The notes: generated by a model from the sequence alone, not told the origin. A DNA stretch of 5,880 nucleotides from Dehalococcoidia bacterium UBA4060 (GCA_002383665.1 DFZI01000030.1:1909-7788), one strand, 5' to 3'. Positions 1 through 5,880 are shown, counted from the first letter of the stretch. A program made the numbers and translations.

Positions 1-594
1 GTATATGACTATGTAGCCCTGGGACATATGCACCGCAGGCAGGTGCTGTGTGAGATTCCTCCCGTAGTTTATGCCGGCAGCATAGAAAGGCTGGATTTCA
101 GTGATGAAAACGAGGAAAAGGGCTTTTACGTCGCTGAGATCAAGACGGATACTGTGCCCCGCACTGTCAGCTATAACTTCTGCCCGGTTGAAGCCCGCCG
201 CTTTCTGACGCTGCAGATGGAAATTGAGAATGATGATCCTGACCCCACCGGCCGGGTGCTGGCGATGATCGCAAAGAATGGCGATGCAGTCAGAGATGCT
301 GTGGTGAAGTTGAAGCTGACCCTACCAGCTCATATGCCCGGCCTGGTCAGGGACAATGAAATTTTGAAAGCATTTAAAGAAGCATATAATGTAGGTATAG
401 CGAAAACGATACGCCGAGAAGAAAAAATCCGCACATCGGGCTGGTTGAAAGAGGGACTTTCCCCGATGGAAGCTTTGCAGAATTACCTGGGGGATAAAAA
501 AATATCCCCCGAAAGGCAAAAAATATTGCTGGAATATGCGGAAAGGCTGGTAGAAGCCAGGCTTTCTGCAGACAGGGGTACAAATGCAATCTGA
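1..594 (+). CDS. sbcD: DNA double-strand break repair exonuclease, SbcD/Mre11 family (3' part; 5' end outside window)
   Basis: This is the C-terminal 197 residues of an SbcD-like nuclease, the metal-dependent subunit that works with the SbcC ATPase to process DNA ends and hairpins. The frame is open from the first base, so the gene begins upstream. Seen in the sequence: the last metallophosphoesterase motif, G-H-M-H at fragment residues 8-11, followed by the family-typical segment Y-A-G-S-I-E-R at 24-30 and then the C-terminal capping region. The final part contains the common SPxxALQxYL and SPERQKxLLEYAERL type helices. The full family length is usually around 380-420 residues, so roughly half is missing. 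The ATG at position 28 lies inside the metal motif and is not the start. The stop overlaps the next gene by 11 bases, so the two are probably co-transcribed and translationally coupled. No sbcC follows; it may lie upstream or elsewhere. Family assignment is firm; subfamily (bacterial SbcD or archaeal-like Mre11) is not settled. Confidence 0.9.
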   Translation, partial: VYDYVALGHMHRRQVLCEIPPVVYAGSIERLDFSDENEEKGFYVAEIKTDTVPRTVSYNFCPVEARRFLTLQMEIENDDPDPTGRVLAMIAKNGDAVRDAVVKLKLTLPAHMPGLVRDNEILKAFKEAYNVGIAKTIRREEKIRTSGWLKEGLSPMEALQNYLGDKKISPERQKILLEYAERLVEARLSADRGTNAI

Positions 595-2713
595 ACGTAC
601 AGATAGTACAGAAAAAATGCAGATACGCTTCGGCATCAGGGATAAGATCCTGATTTCATTTCTGGCTCTTGCCCTGATCTCAGTGGGTATCATCAGCTCA
701 CTGGCCTTGCGCTATATAGGAACGGTGGGGTCTCTGACCAAGGAATACAGTGAGTCAATGGGAGAGACCGTGATGTCTGTCAGCATTGCTGCTCTGGAGG
801 ATCAGGGACGCCGCACCATTTATCAGAAGGCCAGCGATATTTCCAAGGAAATTTATTTCTATCTTCAGCTTCATAACGATCTTACTGCAGATGAGATTAT
901 CAACGATGAAAAGCTGAAGTCCATTGCTGTACAGAGGGTCGGCCGGACGGGCTATACGATTGTTTATGATAAAACAGGCAAGATATTTTTCGCCTCCGAT
1001 CCCAACATCGTCGGGACCAACCTGCGGCAGTTGGGAGGTGAGCCTTCGTATTTCTCGTCCATCTTTGAGAGAAGTCTCCTGGGTGAAGATGCCTCAGGCT
1101 ATTATAAATATAAATCCAGTACGGATACGGAAGAAAGGATCAAGTATTTCTACGCGGTCCCCGTTGAAAGCTCGGATTTAGTCGTAGCTGCCTACACGTA
1201 TCTCGACGAGTTTTCCGCAGCAGCCGAGGATACCAAGAAAAGCATCGCTTCAGCCGTTGAAGAGATGAGTATGCAGGTGGATAAGCAGGCACGGGAGGCC
1301 GAGCTTATCTTTATAGCTGTTATCGTAGGCATGGTAGTTCTGGTCTCAGGAGTCTCCTTCCTGCTGTCCGAAACGATAACCAGGCCTGTTATGGCCTTGA
1401 TTGACGGCGCCGAACACGTTGCCCGCGGCGAGCTTAACTACAGCCTTGATATCAATACCGGTGATGAGATGCAGGTACTGGCAGAACAGTTCAATACGAT
1501 GGGACAGGCCTTGCGTGAATCCTACAGTAACCTCGAGCAGAAGGTGATTGAGCGTACCGAGCAGGAGCGTCAGCGCGCCGAACAACTGCGCACCATCAAC
1601 GAGGTCAGCCGCAAGATCAGTTCCATTGTAAACCTGGATGAGCTGCTGGCCTATGTTGGCAATCTTCTCAGGCAGACCTTCCATTTTTACAATGTTAATA
1701 TCTTCCTGTTCGAGCCGAGCTCGGGCAAGCTGATGCTCAAGACACTTCATTTCAGCGGACAAAAGAACGTAATCCCGGTTGGTGTGCCCCTGGAGATGGA
1801 TGAGAATGGAATCATCGGCAAGGCAGCTAAATCCGGGGAGTACGTGTTGATAAATAATCTGCCGGCTAATGGAGGTGAGAGTTCAGAGACGGAAGAAAAG
1901 CAGGAAACGACACGATCAGAGCTGGCAGTGCCTGTCAAGATGGGTGGCAGGGTGTTGGGTGTGCTGGATATAGAGAGCACAGAGGTGAACGGCTTTGATG
2001 AGGCCGATATCTTCACGGCGCAGACGCTGGCTGATCAGCTCGCTGTGGCCATCGAGAATGCCCGGCTTTATCAGGAGACGCGCCAGATGGCGGTAACTGA
2101 AGAACGGAACCGCATGGCGCGTGAAATCCATGATACGCTGGCACAGGGTTTCACGGGCATCATCCTCCAGCTTGAGGCTACCGAGCAGGTGTTGGGCGAT
2201 GATATGAGCCCTGAGGTGCAGAAACACCTTAACCAGGCTCGCAGCCTTGCCCGCAAGAGCCTGCAGGAGGCCAGAAGGTCGGTCTGGAACCTCAGCCCGC
2301 AGGCACTGGAGCAACTGCACATCGATGAGGCCATCAAGCATGAGGTTGATCGCTTCAGAAAGGATCTTGCCATTGATGCCCGGTTCACGCAGTACGGTGA
2401 AAGACGTGATATCCCGCCGGAGACCGGCGCCGCCCTGTTCCGTATTTGCCAGGAGGCCCTGGCCAATATCACCAAGCACGCTCAGGCTACGGCCGTGGAG
2501 GTGACTCTCAATTATGACGAGCAGGAGGTGCAGCTGATCATTAAAGATAATGGTGTCGGCTTCGATATTGATCCTGATGGTAAGGTCGGCAAAAGTGGAG
2601 GGTATGGACTGATCAGTATGAGGGAAAGGACGCAAGGTCAAAACGGGCATTTTGAGGTACGGAGTGAGAAGGGTGCAGGTACAATGATAATGGTCTCAAT
2701 TCCTGTAGCATAG
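584..2713 (+). CDS. Membrane sensor histidine kinase, Cache-HAMP-GAF-HisKA_3-HATPase (NarX/DegS-type)
   Basis: Sensor kinase of a two-component system that autophosphorylates on histidine and passes phosphate to a NarL-type regulator. Domains in order: short cytoplasmic start; membrane helix about 22-44; extracytoplasmic sensor about 47-238 with a Cache-like core (GRTGYTIVYDKTGKIFFAS at 120-138); second membrane helix about 241-262; HAMP about 263-315; charged coiled coil about 313-345; GAF domain about 346-493; HisKA_3 dimerisation domain about 504-572 with phospho-acceptor His516 in the HDTLAQ motif; HATPase domain with N-box QEALANITKHA (Asn628), DNGVGF at 655-660 and GGYGLISMRER at 672-682. 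All catalytic motifs look intact. The ATG at 584 has AGGGG at 574-578, five bases upstream; Met12 lacks such a site. It overlaps sbcD and is followed after 11 bases by its likely partner regulator. The ligand is unknown: Cache domains commonly bind small metabolites, and the GAF domain may add a cytoplasmic input. Confidence 0.95.
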   Translation: MQSERTDSTEKMQIRFGIRDKILISFLALALISVGIISSLALRYIGTVGSLTKEYSESMGETVMSVSIAALEDQGRRTIYQKASDISKEIYFYLQLHNDLTADEIINDEKLKSIAVQRVGRTGYTIVYDKTGKIFFASDPNIVGTNLRQLGGEPSYFSSIFERSLLGEDASGYYKYKSSTDTEERIKYFYAVPVESSDLVVAAYTYLDEFSAAAEDTKKSIASAVEEMSMQVDKQAREAELIFIAVIVGMVVLVSGVSFLLSETITRPVMALIDGAEHVARGELNYSLDINTGDEMQVLAEQFNTMGQALRESYSNLEQKVIERTEQERQRAEQLRTINEVSRKISSIVNLDELLAYVGNLLRQTFHFYNVNIFLFEPSSGKLMLKTLHFSGQKNVIPVGVPLEMDENGIIGKAAKSGEYVLINNLPANGGESSETEEKQETTRSELAVPVKMGGRVLGVLDIESTEVNGFDEADIFTAQTLADQLAVAIENARLYQETRQMAVTEERNRMAREIHDTLAQGFTGIILQLEATEQVLGDDMSPEVQKHLNQARSLARKSLQEARRSVWNLSPQALEQLHIDEAIKHEVDRFRKDLAIDARFTQYGERRDIPPETGAALFRICQEALANITKHAQATAVEVTLNYDEQEVQLIIKDNGVGFDIDPDGKVGKSGGYGLISMRERTQGQNGHFEVRSEKGAGTMIMVSIPVA

Positions 2714-2718
2714 GAGGA
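2712..2718 (+). promoter_or_regulatory. Ribosome binding site for the GTG-initiated response regulator
   Basis: AGGAGGA lies six bases before the GTG at 2725 and overlaps the TAG stop of the kinase gene (2711-2713). It fixes the start at GTG, since the next in-frame ATG is well inside the receiver domain and would remove the acidic pocket. The arrangement suggests translational coupling to the kinase. Confidence 0.85.
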
Positions 2719-2724
2719 ACGCCC

Positions 2725-3369
2725 GTGGAAGTAATTAAAATATTAATTGTAGATGATCATCCTGTAGTAAGAGAAGGCATCAGTGCCATGCTCAAGCGCG
2801 AGCCAGATTTCAAAATTATGGGTGAGGCTTCCAATGGAAGAGAGGCTATCGACAAGGCATGCGAGCTTGAGCCTGATGTGGTACTGATGGACCTGCGCAT
2901 GCCAGAGATCGATGGCGTGGAGGCCATTACACGGATAAAGGCTGAGAAACCCGAGATCAAGTTCATCATACTGACCACGTATTCTGATGATGAATATATC
3001 TTTAAGGGCATTGCTGCCGGTGCCCGGGCTTACCTGCTCAAGGATGCTCCCCGTGAGGAGCTTTTCAGGGCTATCCGCACCATATCACGCGGTGAATCGT
3101 TAATTCAGCCTGTGGTGGCATCGAAGGTCCTGGACAAGCTGGCGGAACTGTCAAAAATAACAACTTCACCAGAGGCCTTATCGGGAAGGGAAATCGAGGT
3201 GCTTAACCTGATGGCCAAGGGTGTTTCCAACAAGGATATTGCCGACCAGCTTTCCATTACACAAAGCACCGTTAAAACTCATATAACCAGCATTTTTCAG
3301 AAGCTGGATGTGACCACGCGTACCGAAGCGGTGACTACGGCGTTAAAGAAGGGCATCATCCAGCTATAG
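2725..3369 (+). CDS. Two-component response regulator, NarL/FixJ (LuxR-HTH) family
   Basis: A 214-residue DNA-binding regulator and the probable phosphorylation target of the kinase directly upstream, 11 bases away. Receiver domain about residues 4-122: acidic pair Asp10-Asp11, phospho-acceptor Asp56 in VVLMDLRMP, switch Thr84 in ILTTY, and Lys106 in YLLKD, with the canonical Thr-to-Lys spacing of 22. A linker of about 30 residues leads to a LuxR-type helix-turn-helix at about 152-207, beginning LSGREIEVL and containing the recognition segment NKDIADQLSITQSTVKTHI. Length and layout are typical for NarL-type regulators. The GTG start is supported by the strong ribosome binding site at 2712-2718. 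Known for the family: phosphorylation triggers dimerisation and promoter binding. The target genes cannot be read from this window; its own leader and the downstream intergenic region (3391-3599) are possible sites. A weak terminator-like hairpin follows the stop immediately. Confidence 0.96.
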   Translation: MEVIKILIVDDHPVVREGISAMLKREPDFKIMGEASNGREAIDKACELEPDVVLMDLRMPEIDGVEAITRIKAEKPEIKFIILTTYSDDEYIFKGIAAGARAYLLKDAPREELFRAIRTISRGESLIQPVVASKVLDKLAELSKITTSPEALSGREIEVLNLMAKGVSNKDIADQLSITQSTVKTHITSIFQKLDVTTRTEAVTTALKKGIIQL

Positions 3370-3390
3370 TCATACTTTGGTATGATTTTT
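3370..3390 (+). terminator. Possible intrinsic terminator after the response regulator
   Basis: TCATAC (3370-3375) and GTATGA (3380-3385) form a 6-bp stem around a TTTG loop, extendable by one G-T and one A-T pair, followed directly by five T (3386-3390). The stem is short and A/T rich, so termination may be partial, but it sits one base after the stop codon where the operon would be expected to end. Confidence 0.45.
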
Positions 3391-3430
3391 CCGTGAAAAA
3401 GGTTTGATTTTGTGGTCGGCCTTTCTGCAG

Positions 3431-3493
3431 GATTAAATTCAACCTAAATCCCGATTATTAATTTCGGCCTGATGCGTTACACTGAATTTAATC
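3431..3493. repeat. Perfect 11-bp inverted repeat in the intergenic region
   Basis: GATTAAATTCA at 3431-3441 is the exact reverse complement of TGAATTTAATC at 3483-3493. The arms are separated by 41 bases that contain a smaller CCGA/TCGG inverted pair (3451-3467). The right arm ends one base before a candidate -35 element. It may be a two-half-site operator or an RNA or DNA stem, if transcription reads through; neither role is shown. Arms are A/T rich, which raises the chance level somewhat. Confidence 0.6.
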
Positions 3494-3494
3494 A

Positions 3495-3522
3495 TTGGCT
3501 GACCGGTAGTATTGGGTGTAAT
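3495..3522 (+). promoter_or_regulatory. Candidate sigma-70-like promoter for the receiver-only gene
   Basis: TTGGCT (3495-3500, 4 of 6 to TTGACA), a 16-base spacer, then TGTAAT (3517-3522, 5 of 6 to TATAAT). It is the best pair I found in the 230-base gap and would give a leader of about 70 bases before the ATG at 3600. The match is modest, so this is only a suggestion. The inverted repeat arm at 3483-3493 abuts it on the upstream side. Confidence 0.3.
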
Positions 3523-3537
3523 TGAAATGCCTGGGCA

Positions 3538-3547
3538 GTGTATACAC
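3538..3547. repeat. 10-bp perfect palindrome upstream of the receiver-only gene
   Basis: GTGTATACAC is self-complementary over all ten bases and does not extend further. It lies 52 bases before the ATG at 3600 and about 16 bases after the candidate -10, so it would be in the initially transcribed region. It could be a binding site for a dimeric regulator; there is no second copy in the intergenic region. Confidence 0.35.
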
Positions 3548-3599
3548 CGTGGTCGCTGAAGATAAAAAGAGGAGAATTTGAAAAAAGCGAAGGTGAAAA

Positions 3600-3989
3600 A
3601 TGGAAGAACCGATCAAAGTATTGATTGTAGATGATAATGAAGTCGTGCGGGAAGGCCTGAAGAGCATTTTCGAAGGACATAAAGATATCACGGTAGTCGG
3701 TACCGCTGTTGATGGTCAGGATGCCGTGGAAAAGGCTCCGAAGTTAAATCCTGATGTAATAATGATGGACGGTCAGATGCCACGCATGGACGGGCCGACA
3801 GCCATTCGTGCCATTAAGAAGATCATGCCGGATGTTAAAATACTCTTCCTCACGGTATACGGTGATTACGCCGGTGATGCGCTGGCAGCAGGTGCGAGCT
3901 GGTACCTGACCAAAGACTGCCGCAGGCAGGACCTGCTGGAAGCTGTCAGGGCGCTGGCGCAGAGTGCTCGGCTTAAAGCCAGACAGTAA
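3600..3989 (+). CDS. Stand-alone receiver-domain protein (response regulator without output domain)
   Basis: A 129-residue protein made up of a single receiver domain. The phosphorylation pocket looks intact: Asp11-Asp12, phospho-acceptor Asp57 in VIMMDGQMP, Thr85 in LFLTVY and Lys105 in YLTKD. By hand alignment it is about 44% identical to the receiver of the NarL-type regulator upstream, so the two are paralogues. Two things differ: there is no helix-turn-helix, since a stop is followed at once by a terminator with no leftover coding sequence, and the Thr-to-Lys distance is 20 residues instead of 22, a loss in the beta4-alpha4 region. The start is the first in-frame ATG after a TGA that forms part of the ribosome binding site AAGGTGA (3590-3596). 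It is separated from the two-component genes by 230 bases and a weak terminator, so it may be expressed independently. Likely roles are phosphate sink, competitor for the kinase, or protein-protein signalling; these are inferences. Confidence 0.92.
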   Translation: MEEPIKVLIVDDNEVVREGLKSIFEGHKDITVVGTAVDGQDAVEKAPKLNPDVIMMDGQMPRMDGPTAIRAIKKIMPDVKILFLTVYGDYAGDALAAGASWYLTKDCRRQDLLEAVRALAQSARLKARQ

Positions 3990-4008
3990 TTTGGCTAAAA
4001 ATGGTTGT

Positions 4009-4040
4009 AAAAATCCCGCCTGACAGGGCGGGATTTTTTT
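4009..4040 (+). terminator. Strong rho-independent terminator after the receiver-only gene
   Basis: TCCCGCC (4014-4020) pairs perfectly with GGCGGGA (4027-4033) around a 6-base TGACAG loop. The stem extends through A/T pairs formed by the A-run at 4009-4013 and the T-run. Seven T follow (4034-4040). It starts 19 bases after the stop at 3989. Because of the flanking A-run, it could also act to some degree on transcripts from the opposite strand. Confidence 0.93.
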
Positions 4041-4048
4041 ATTATACT
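4020..4048 (+). promoter_or_regulatory. Sigma-70-like promoter overlapping the terminator, for the TIGR04076 gene
   Basis: CTGACA (4020-4025, 5 of 6 to TTGACA), a 17-base spacer, and TATACT (4043-4048, 5 of 6 to TATAAT). The spacing is optimal. The -35 element falls on the loop of the preceding terminator hairpin and the spacer covers its right arm and T-run. Transcription would start near 4055, leaving a leader of about 30 bases with the ribosome binding site. Alternative -10-like hexamers (TATAAG at 4053, CATAAT at 4059) are also present. This is sequence pattern only. Confidence 0.55.
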
Positions 4049-4084
4049 GGAGTATAAGCATAATGATCTGGCAGGAGGTGAACG

Positions 4085-4360
4085 ATGACAGAGAGAATTG
4101 GTTACAGGGTAATCGGTACTATACTATCAATTAAGGGTGAGTGCACCGCCGGACATAAAGTAGGGCAGCAGCTTGAATTGAGTTGTCATAACACAGGAAA
4201 TATGTGCGGGTTCCTTTATCATGACATATTCCCTTATATTGTAATGCTTCAGTTTGGTGGTGGATTCCCTCAGGACTGGGGTGGCCCGGACGTAGTCACG
4301 GTTGATTGCATGGACAAATGGAACACGCTGACCATTGAGATAAAGCGAGTGAATGAATGA
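4085..4360 (+). CDS. TIGR04076 family small protein, function unknown
   Basis: A 91-residue soluble protein with no signal peptide or membrane segment. It matches from memory the TIGR04076 family, widespread in anaerobic bacteria and archaea: an opening beta strand, then C-x3-G-H-K-V-G (Cys20, His24), a central segment with Cys41 and the YHDIFPYIVMLQFGG stretch, and a V-x-C element (Cys75) followed by a closing strand ending in E-I-K-R. Cysteines 20, 34, 41 and 75 with His24, His35 and His46 could form a metal or redox site, but no function is established for the family as far as I know. The ATG is preceded by the very strong AGGAGGTG (4073-4080), and a TGA in frame just upstream (4079-4081) rules out a longer start. 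It has its own likely promoter inside the preceding terminator. It converges on the adenine deaminase gene with 8 bases between stops. Confidence 0.88.
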   Translation: MTERIGYRVIGTILSIKGECTAGHKVGQQLELSCHNTGNMCGFLYHDIFPYIVMLQFGGGFPQDWGGPDVVTVDCMDKWNTLTIEIKRVNE

Positions 4361-4368
4361 ACACGTTT

Positions 4369-5880
4369 TCAGCTTATGATCTTGAATTGTAACACATCCA
4401 CGATGCCCATGTCCGTGAGACGCAGCTCGGGGATGACGGGGAGCGCGATGAAAGAGAGCAGCGCAAAGGGGGCCGGGGGCAGCTTGCCCAGCCTGGATGC
4501 CGTCTTCTCCAGCTGTTCGAACCGGCGTGAGACTTCCGCGGCGTCGCCGGTGGCGAGCAGCCCGCAGACGGGCAACGGCAACCTGGCTATGACTTCGCCG
4601 TCTTTGCAGGCAACCAGCCCTCCCTGCATTTCCACGATGGCCTTGATCGCCGCCATGATGTCGGCATCGCTGCTGCCCACGGCCACGATGTTGTGCGAGT
4701 CGTGGGCCACGGTGGAGGCGATGGCGCCACTCCTGATTCCGAATCCCTTGACCACCCCCAGACCAATGTTGCCGGTGGCCCTGTGCCTTTCCACCACTAC
4801 GGCTTTAAGCAAATCCTTCTCCGTATCGGGATGAAAGATGCCTCTCCCGACCCTGATCATCTTTTTACGTGTTATGATCTGGCCGGGGATCAGCTCGATG
4901 ACCGGGAATTCATCCCTTTCTATCTTCAACTGTAATGCCTCTGTGTCAAAAGGCCTGACATGGATGGAGTGCGTGAGCTTCTGCGGGGTGGCGCTTGTTA
5001 CCGTACCCAGGTATTCGCCTTGCCTCGCTGTTAGTCTGCCGTTATAAAAGACCATGTCGATATCTATTTTCTCCAGGCTGGTGAAGGTAACAAGGTTGGC
5101 ACGTGCGCCGGGCGCGATGTATCCCAGGTCATGCAGTCTGAAATACCTCGCAGGATTGGAGGTGACGAGCTGAATAGCCCTGACAGGATCGAGACCGAGC
5201 TCGATGGCCCTGCGCAGGATGGCGTCGATATGCCCATCTCGAAGCAGGTCGGAGCAACTCCGATCATCTGAGACAAACATGCATCTCGGCCAGTTGCCGT
5301 CACTGACCAGCGGCAGCAGGGTCTCCAGGTTTTTGGCGGTTGTCCCTTCCCGGATCATCAGATAAAGGCCGCGTGAGAGCTTCTCCCTGCCCTCCTCCAG
5401 GTCCGTCGTCTCATGGTCCGAGGAAATGTGAGCGGCGATATAGGCATTGAGCTGCCTGCCCCTCAGGCCGGGTGCGTGACCGGCGATGACATGACCCTGT
5501 GCGGCTTCAAGCTCATCTATGACGGGGGGAAAGGCGTTGACCACGCCCGGATAGTTCATCATCTCGCCCAGGCCAACGTTGTTCTTCCATTTGAGCAGCC
5601 GGCTGACCTCGGCCCTGCCGATGACTGCGCCGGCGGTCTCCATGTGCGTGGAAGGCACACAGGAGGCGACCTGGAAAAAGAGGTCCAGGGGCACCCTGCG
5701 TGTGCTGTTCAGGACAAATCTAATGCCGTCCAGCCCGGCCACGTTGGTTATCTCGTGCAGGTCGGTGCAGATGGAGGTTGTCCCGTGGGGGACAACGGCG
5801 CGGGCAAACTGGCAGGGGTGGAGCATGGAGCTCTCGATATGCACATGTCCATCGATAAAGCCCGGCGCCAGGTAAGCTCC
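4369..5880 (-). CDS. ade: Adenine deaminase, Ade/AdeC type (N-terminus outside window)
   Basis: Amidohydrolase-family enzyme that converts adenine to hypoxanthine and ammonia in purine salvage. The window holds 503 residues up to the TGA stop; the frame is open to the right edge, so about 70-90 N-terminal residues are absent. Counting from the window edge, motifs are: metal-binding HVH at 12-14 within the GFIDGHVHIESSML block; HGTTSICTDLHE at about 32-43; GEMMNYPGV with Glu106; AGHAPGLRG with His135; SSDHETT with His156; VSDDR with Asp205-Asp206; the end of the amidohydrolase domain at IAPGARANLVTF; and the Ade C-terminal domain with RHRATGNIGLG (about 365-375), AHDSHN (392-397) and the closing LPVIPELRLTDMG. 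No motif is broken. An apparent GTG start at 5842-5844 codes for the Val between the two metal histidines and is internal. Much of the gene is more G+C rich than the genes to its left, but unevenly so. No terminator hairpin is evident in the 8-base gap to the convergent gene. Confidence 0.96.
   Translation of the reverse strand, partial: GAYLAPGFIDGHVHIESSMLHPCQFARAVVPHGTTSICTDLHEITNVAGLDGIRFVLNSTRRVPLDLFFQVASCVPSTHMETAGAVIGRAEVSRLLKWKNNVGLGEMMNYPGVVNAFPPVIDELEAAQGHVIAGHAPGLRGRQLNAYIAAHISSDHETTDLEEGREKLSRGLYLMIREGTTAKNLETLLPLVSDGNWPRCMFVSDDRSCSDLLRDGHIDAILRRAIELGLDPVRAIQLVTSNPARYFRLHDLGYIAPGARANLVTFTSLEKIDIDMVFYNGRLTARQGEYLGTVTSATPQKLTHSIHVRPFDTEALQLKIERDEFPVIELIPGQIITRKKMIRVGRGIFHPDTEKDLLKAVVVERHRATGNIGLGVVKGFGIRSGAIASTVAHDSHNIVAVGSSDADIMAAIKAIVEMQGGLVACKDGEVIARLPLPVCGLLATGDAAEVSRRFEQLEKTASRLGKLPPAPFALLSFIALPVIPELRLTDMGIVDVLQFKIIS

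Noticed and set aside
28..594. ATG at 28 as the true start of the first gene
   Set aside because: The frame is open back to base 1 and the ATG codes for the Met in the GHMH metal motif of SbcD/Mre11 proteins; the gene continues upstream.
1916..2650. Long open frame of 244 codons on the minus strand
   Set aside because: It lies wholly inside the kinase gene, opposite its GAF, HisKA_3 and ATPase motifs, has no recognisable domain, and is a by-product of codon use on the plus strand.
3431..3493. Miniature transposable element bounded by the 11-bp inverted repeat
   Set aside because: At 63 bases it is very short, there is no flanking target duplication that I can see, and no second copy in the window.
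3578..3634. Small TTG-initiated reading frame of 18 codons behind AGAGGAG, overlapping the start of the receiver-only gene
   Set aside because: It has a Shine-Dalgarno-like sequence, but spacing is short, the start codon is weak, and the peptide is Lys-rich with no recognisable feature; a leader peptide cannot be supported from one sequence.
3990..4084. Remnant of a lost helix-turn-helix domain after the receiver-only gene
   Set aside because: The region is filled by a clean terminator, promoter and ribosome binding site; no reading frame resembles a LuxR-type domain, so this is not a recent frameshift or nonsense truncation.
4376..4834. Plus-strand open frame of 152 codons
   Set aside because: It is antisense to the conserved C-terminal domain of adenine deaminase; the composition is Ser/Met/Pro/Ala rich with no domain.
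4369..5844. GTG at 5842-5844 as the start of adenine deaminase
   Set aside because: Upstream in-frame residues to the window edge continue the conserved GFIDGH block, so this GTG is the internal Val of the HVH motif.
4369..5880. Horizontal transfer of the adenine deaminase gene, suggested by its higher G+C
   Set aside because: Sampled stretches range from about 42% to 68% G+C within the gene, so the difference is uneven and not enough on its own; no mobile-element sequence is nearby.

Overview
The window is a compact bacterial chromosomal segment. It holds six protein-coding genes, two of them cut by the window edges, and no tRNA, rRNA, CRISPR array or insertion sequence that I can see. The protein types (an SbcD-type nuclease, a Cache-HAMP-GAF-HisKA_3 sensor kinase, a NarL-type regulator, a TIGR04076 small protein and an Ade-type adenine deaminase) and their sequence style suggest an anaerobic or environmental bacterium, perhaps Chloroflexota (Dehalococcoidia or Anaerolineae-like). 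That assignment is an impression from recognised families, not a computed placement.

Left part (1-3390, + strand). The window opens inside the 3' part of an sbcD-like DNA exonuclease gene. Its stop overlaps the start of a 709-residue sensor histidine kinase by 11 bases. The kinase is followed after 11 bases by a NarL/LuxR-type response regulator that starts at GTG behind a strong ribosome binding site. The kinase and regulator form a standard two-component pair: a probable extracellular Cache sensor and a cytoplasmic GAF domain feed a HisKA_3 kinase, which would phosphorylate Asp56 of the regulator. A short hairpin with a T-run follows the regulator.

Middle part (3391-4360, + strand). A 230-base intergenic region carries a perfect 11-base inverted repeat, a possible promoter and a 10-base palindrome. 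It leads into a stand-alone receiver-domain protein of 129 residues, related to the upstream regulator but without a DNA-binding domain and two residues short between the conserved Thr and Lys. A strong intrinsic terminator closes this gene. A good sigma-70-like promoter overlaps that terminator and probably drives a 91-residue TIGR04076 family protein of unknown function.

Right part (4361-5880, - strand). A gene for adenine deaminase converges on the TIGR04076 gene, with only 8 bases between the stop codons. It runs off the right edge, so its N-terminus is missing. It is a purine-salvage enzyme with no evident link to the signalling genes.

Overall this is mostly an ordinary housekeeping and signalling region. 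The parts most worth a second look are the divergent receiver-only protein, its structured upstream region, and the overlapping terminator and promoter in front of the TIGR04076 gene.
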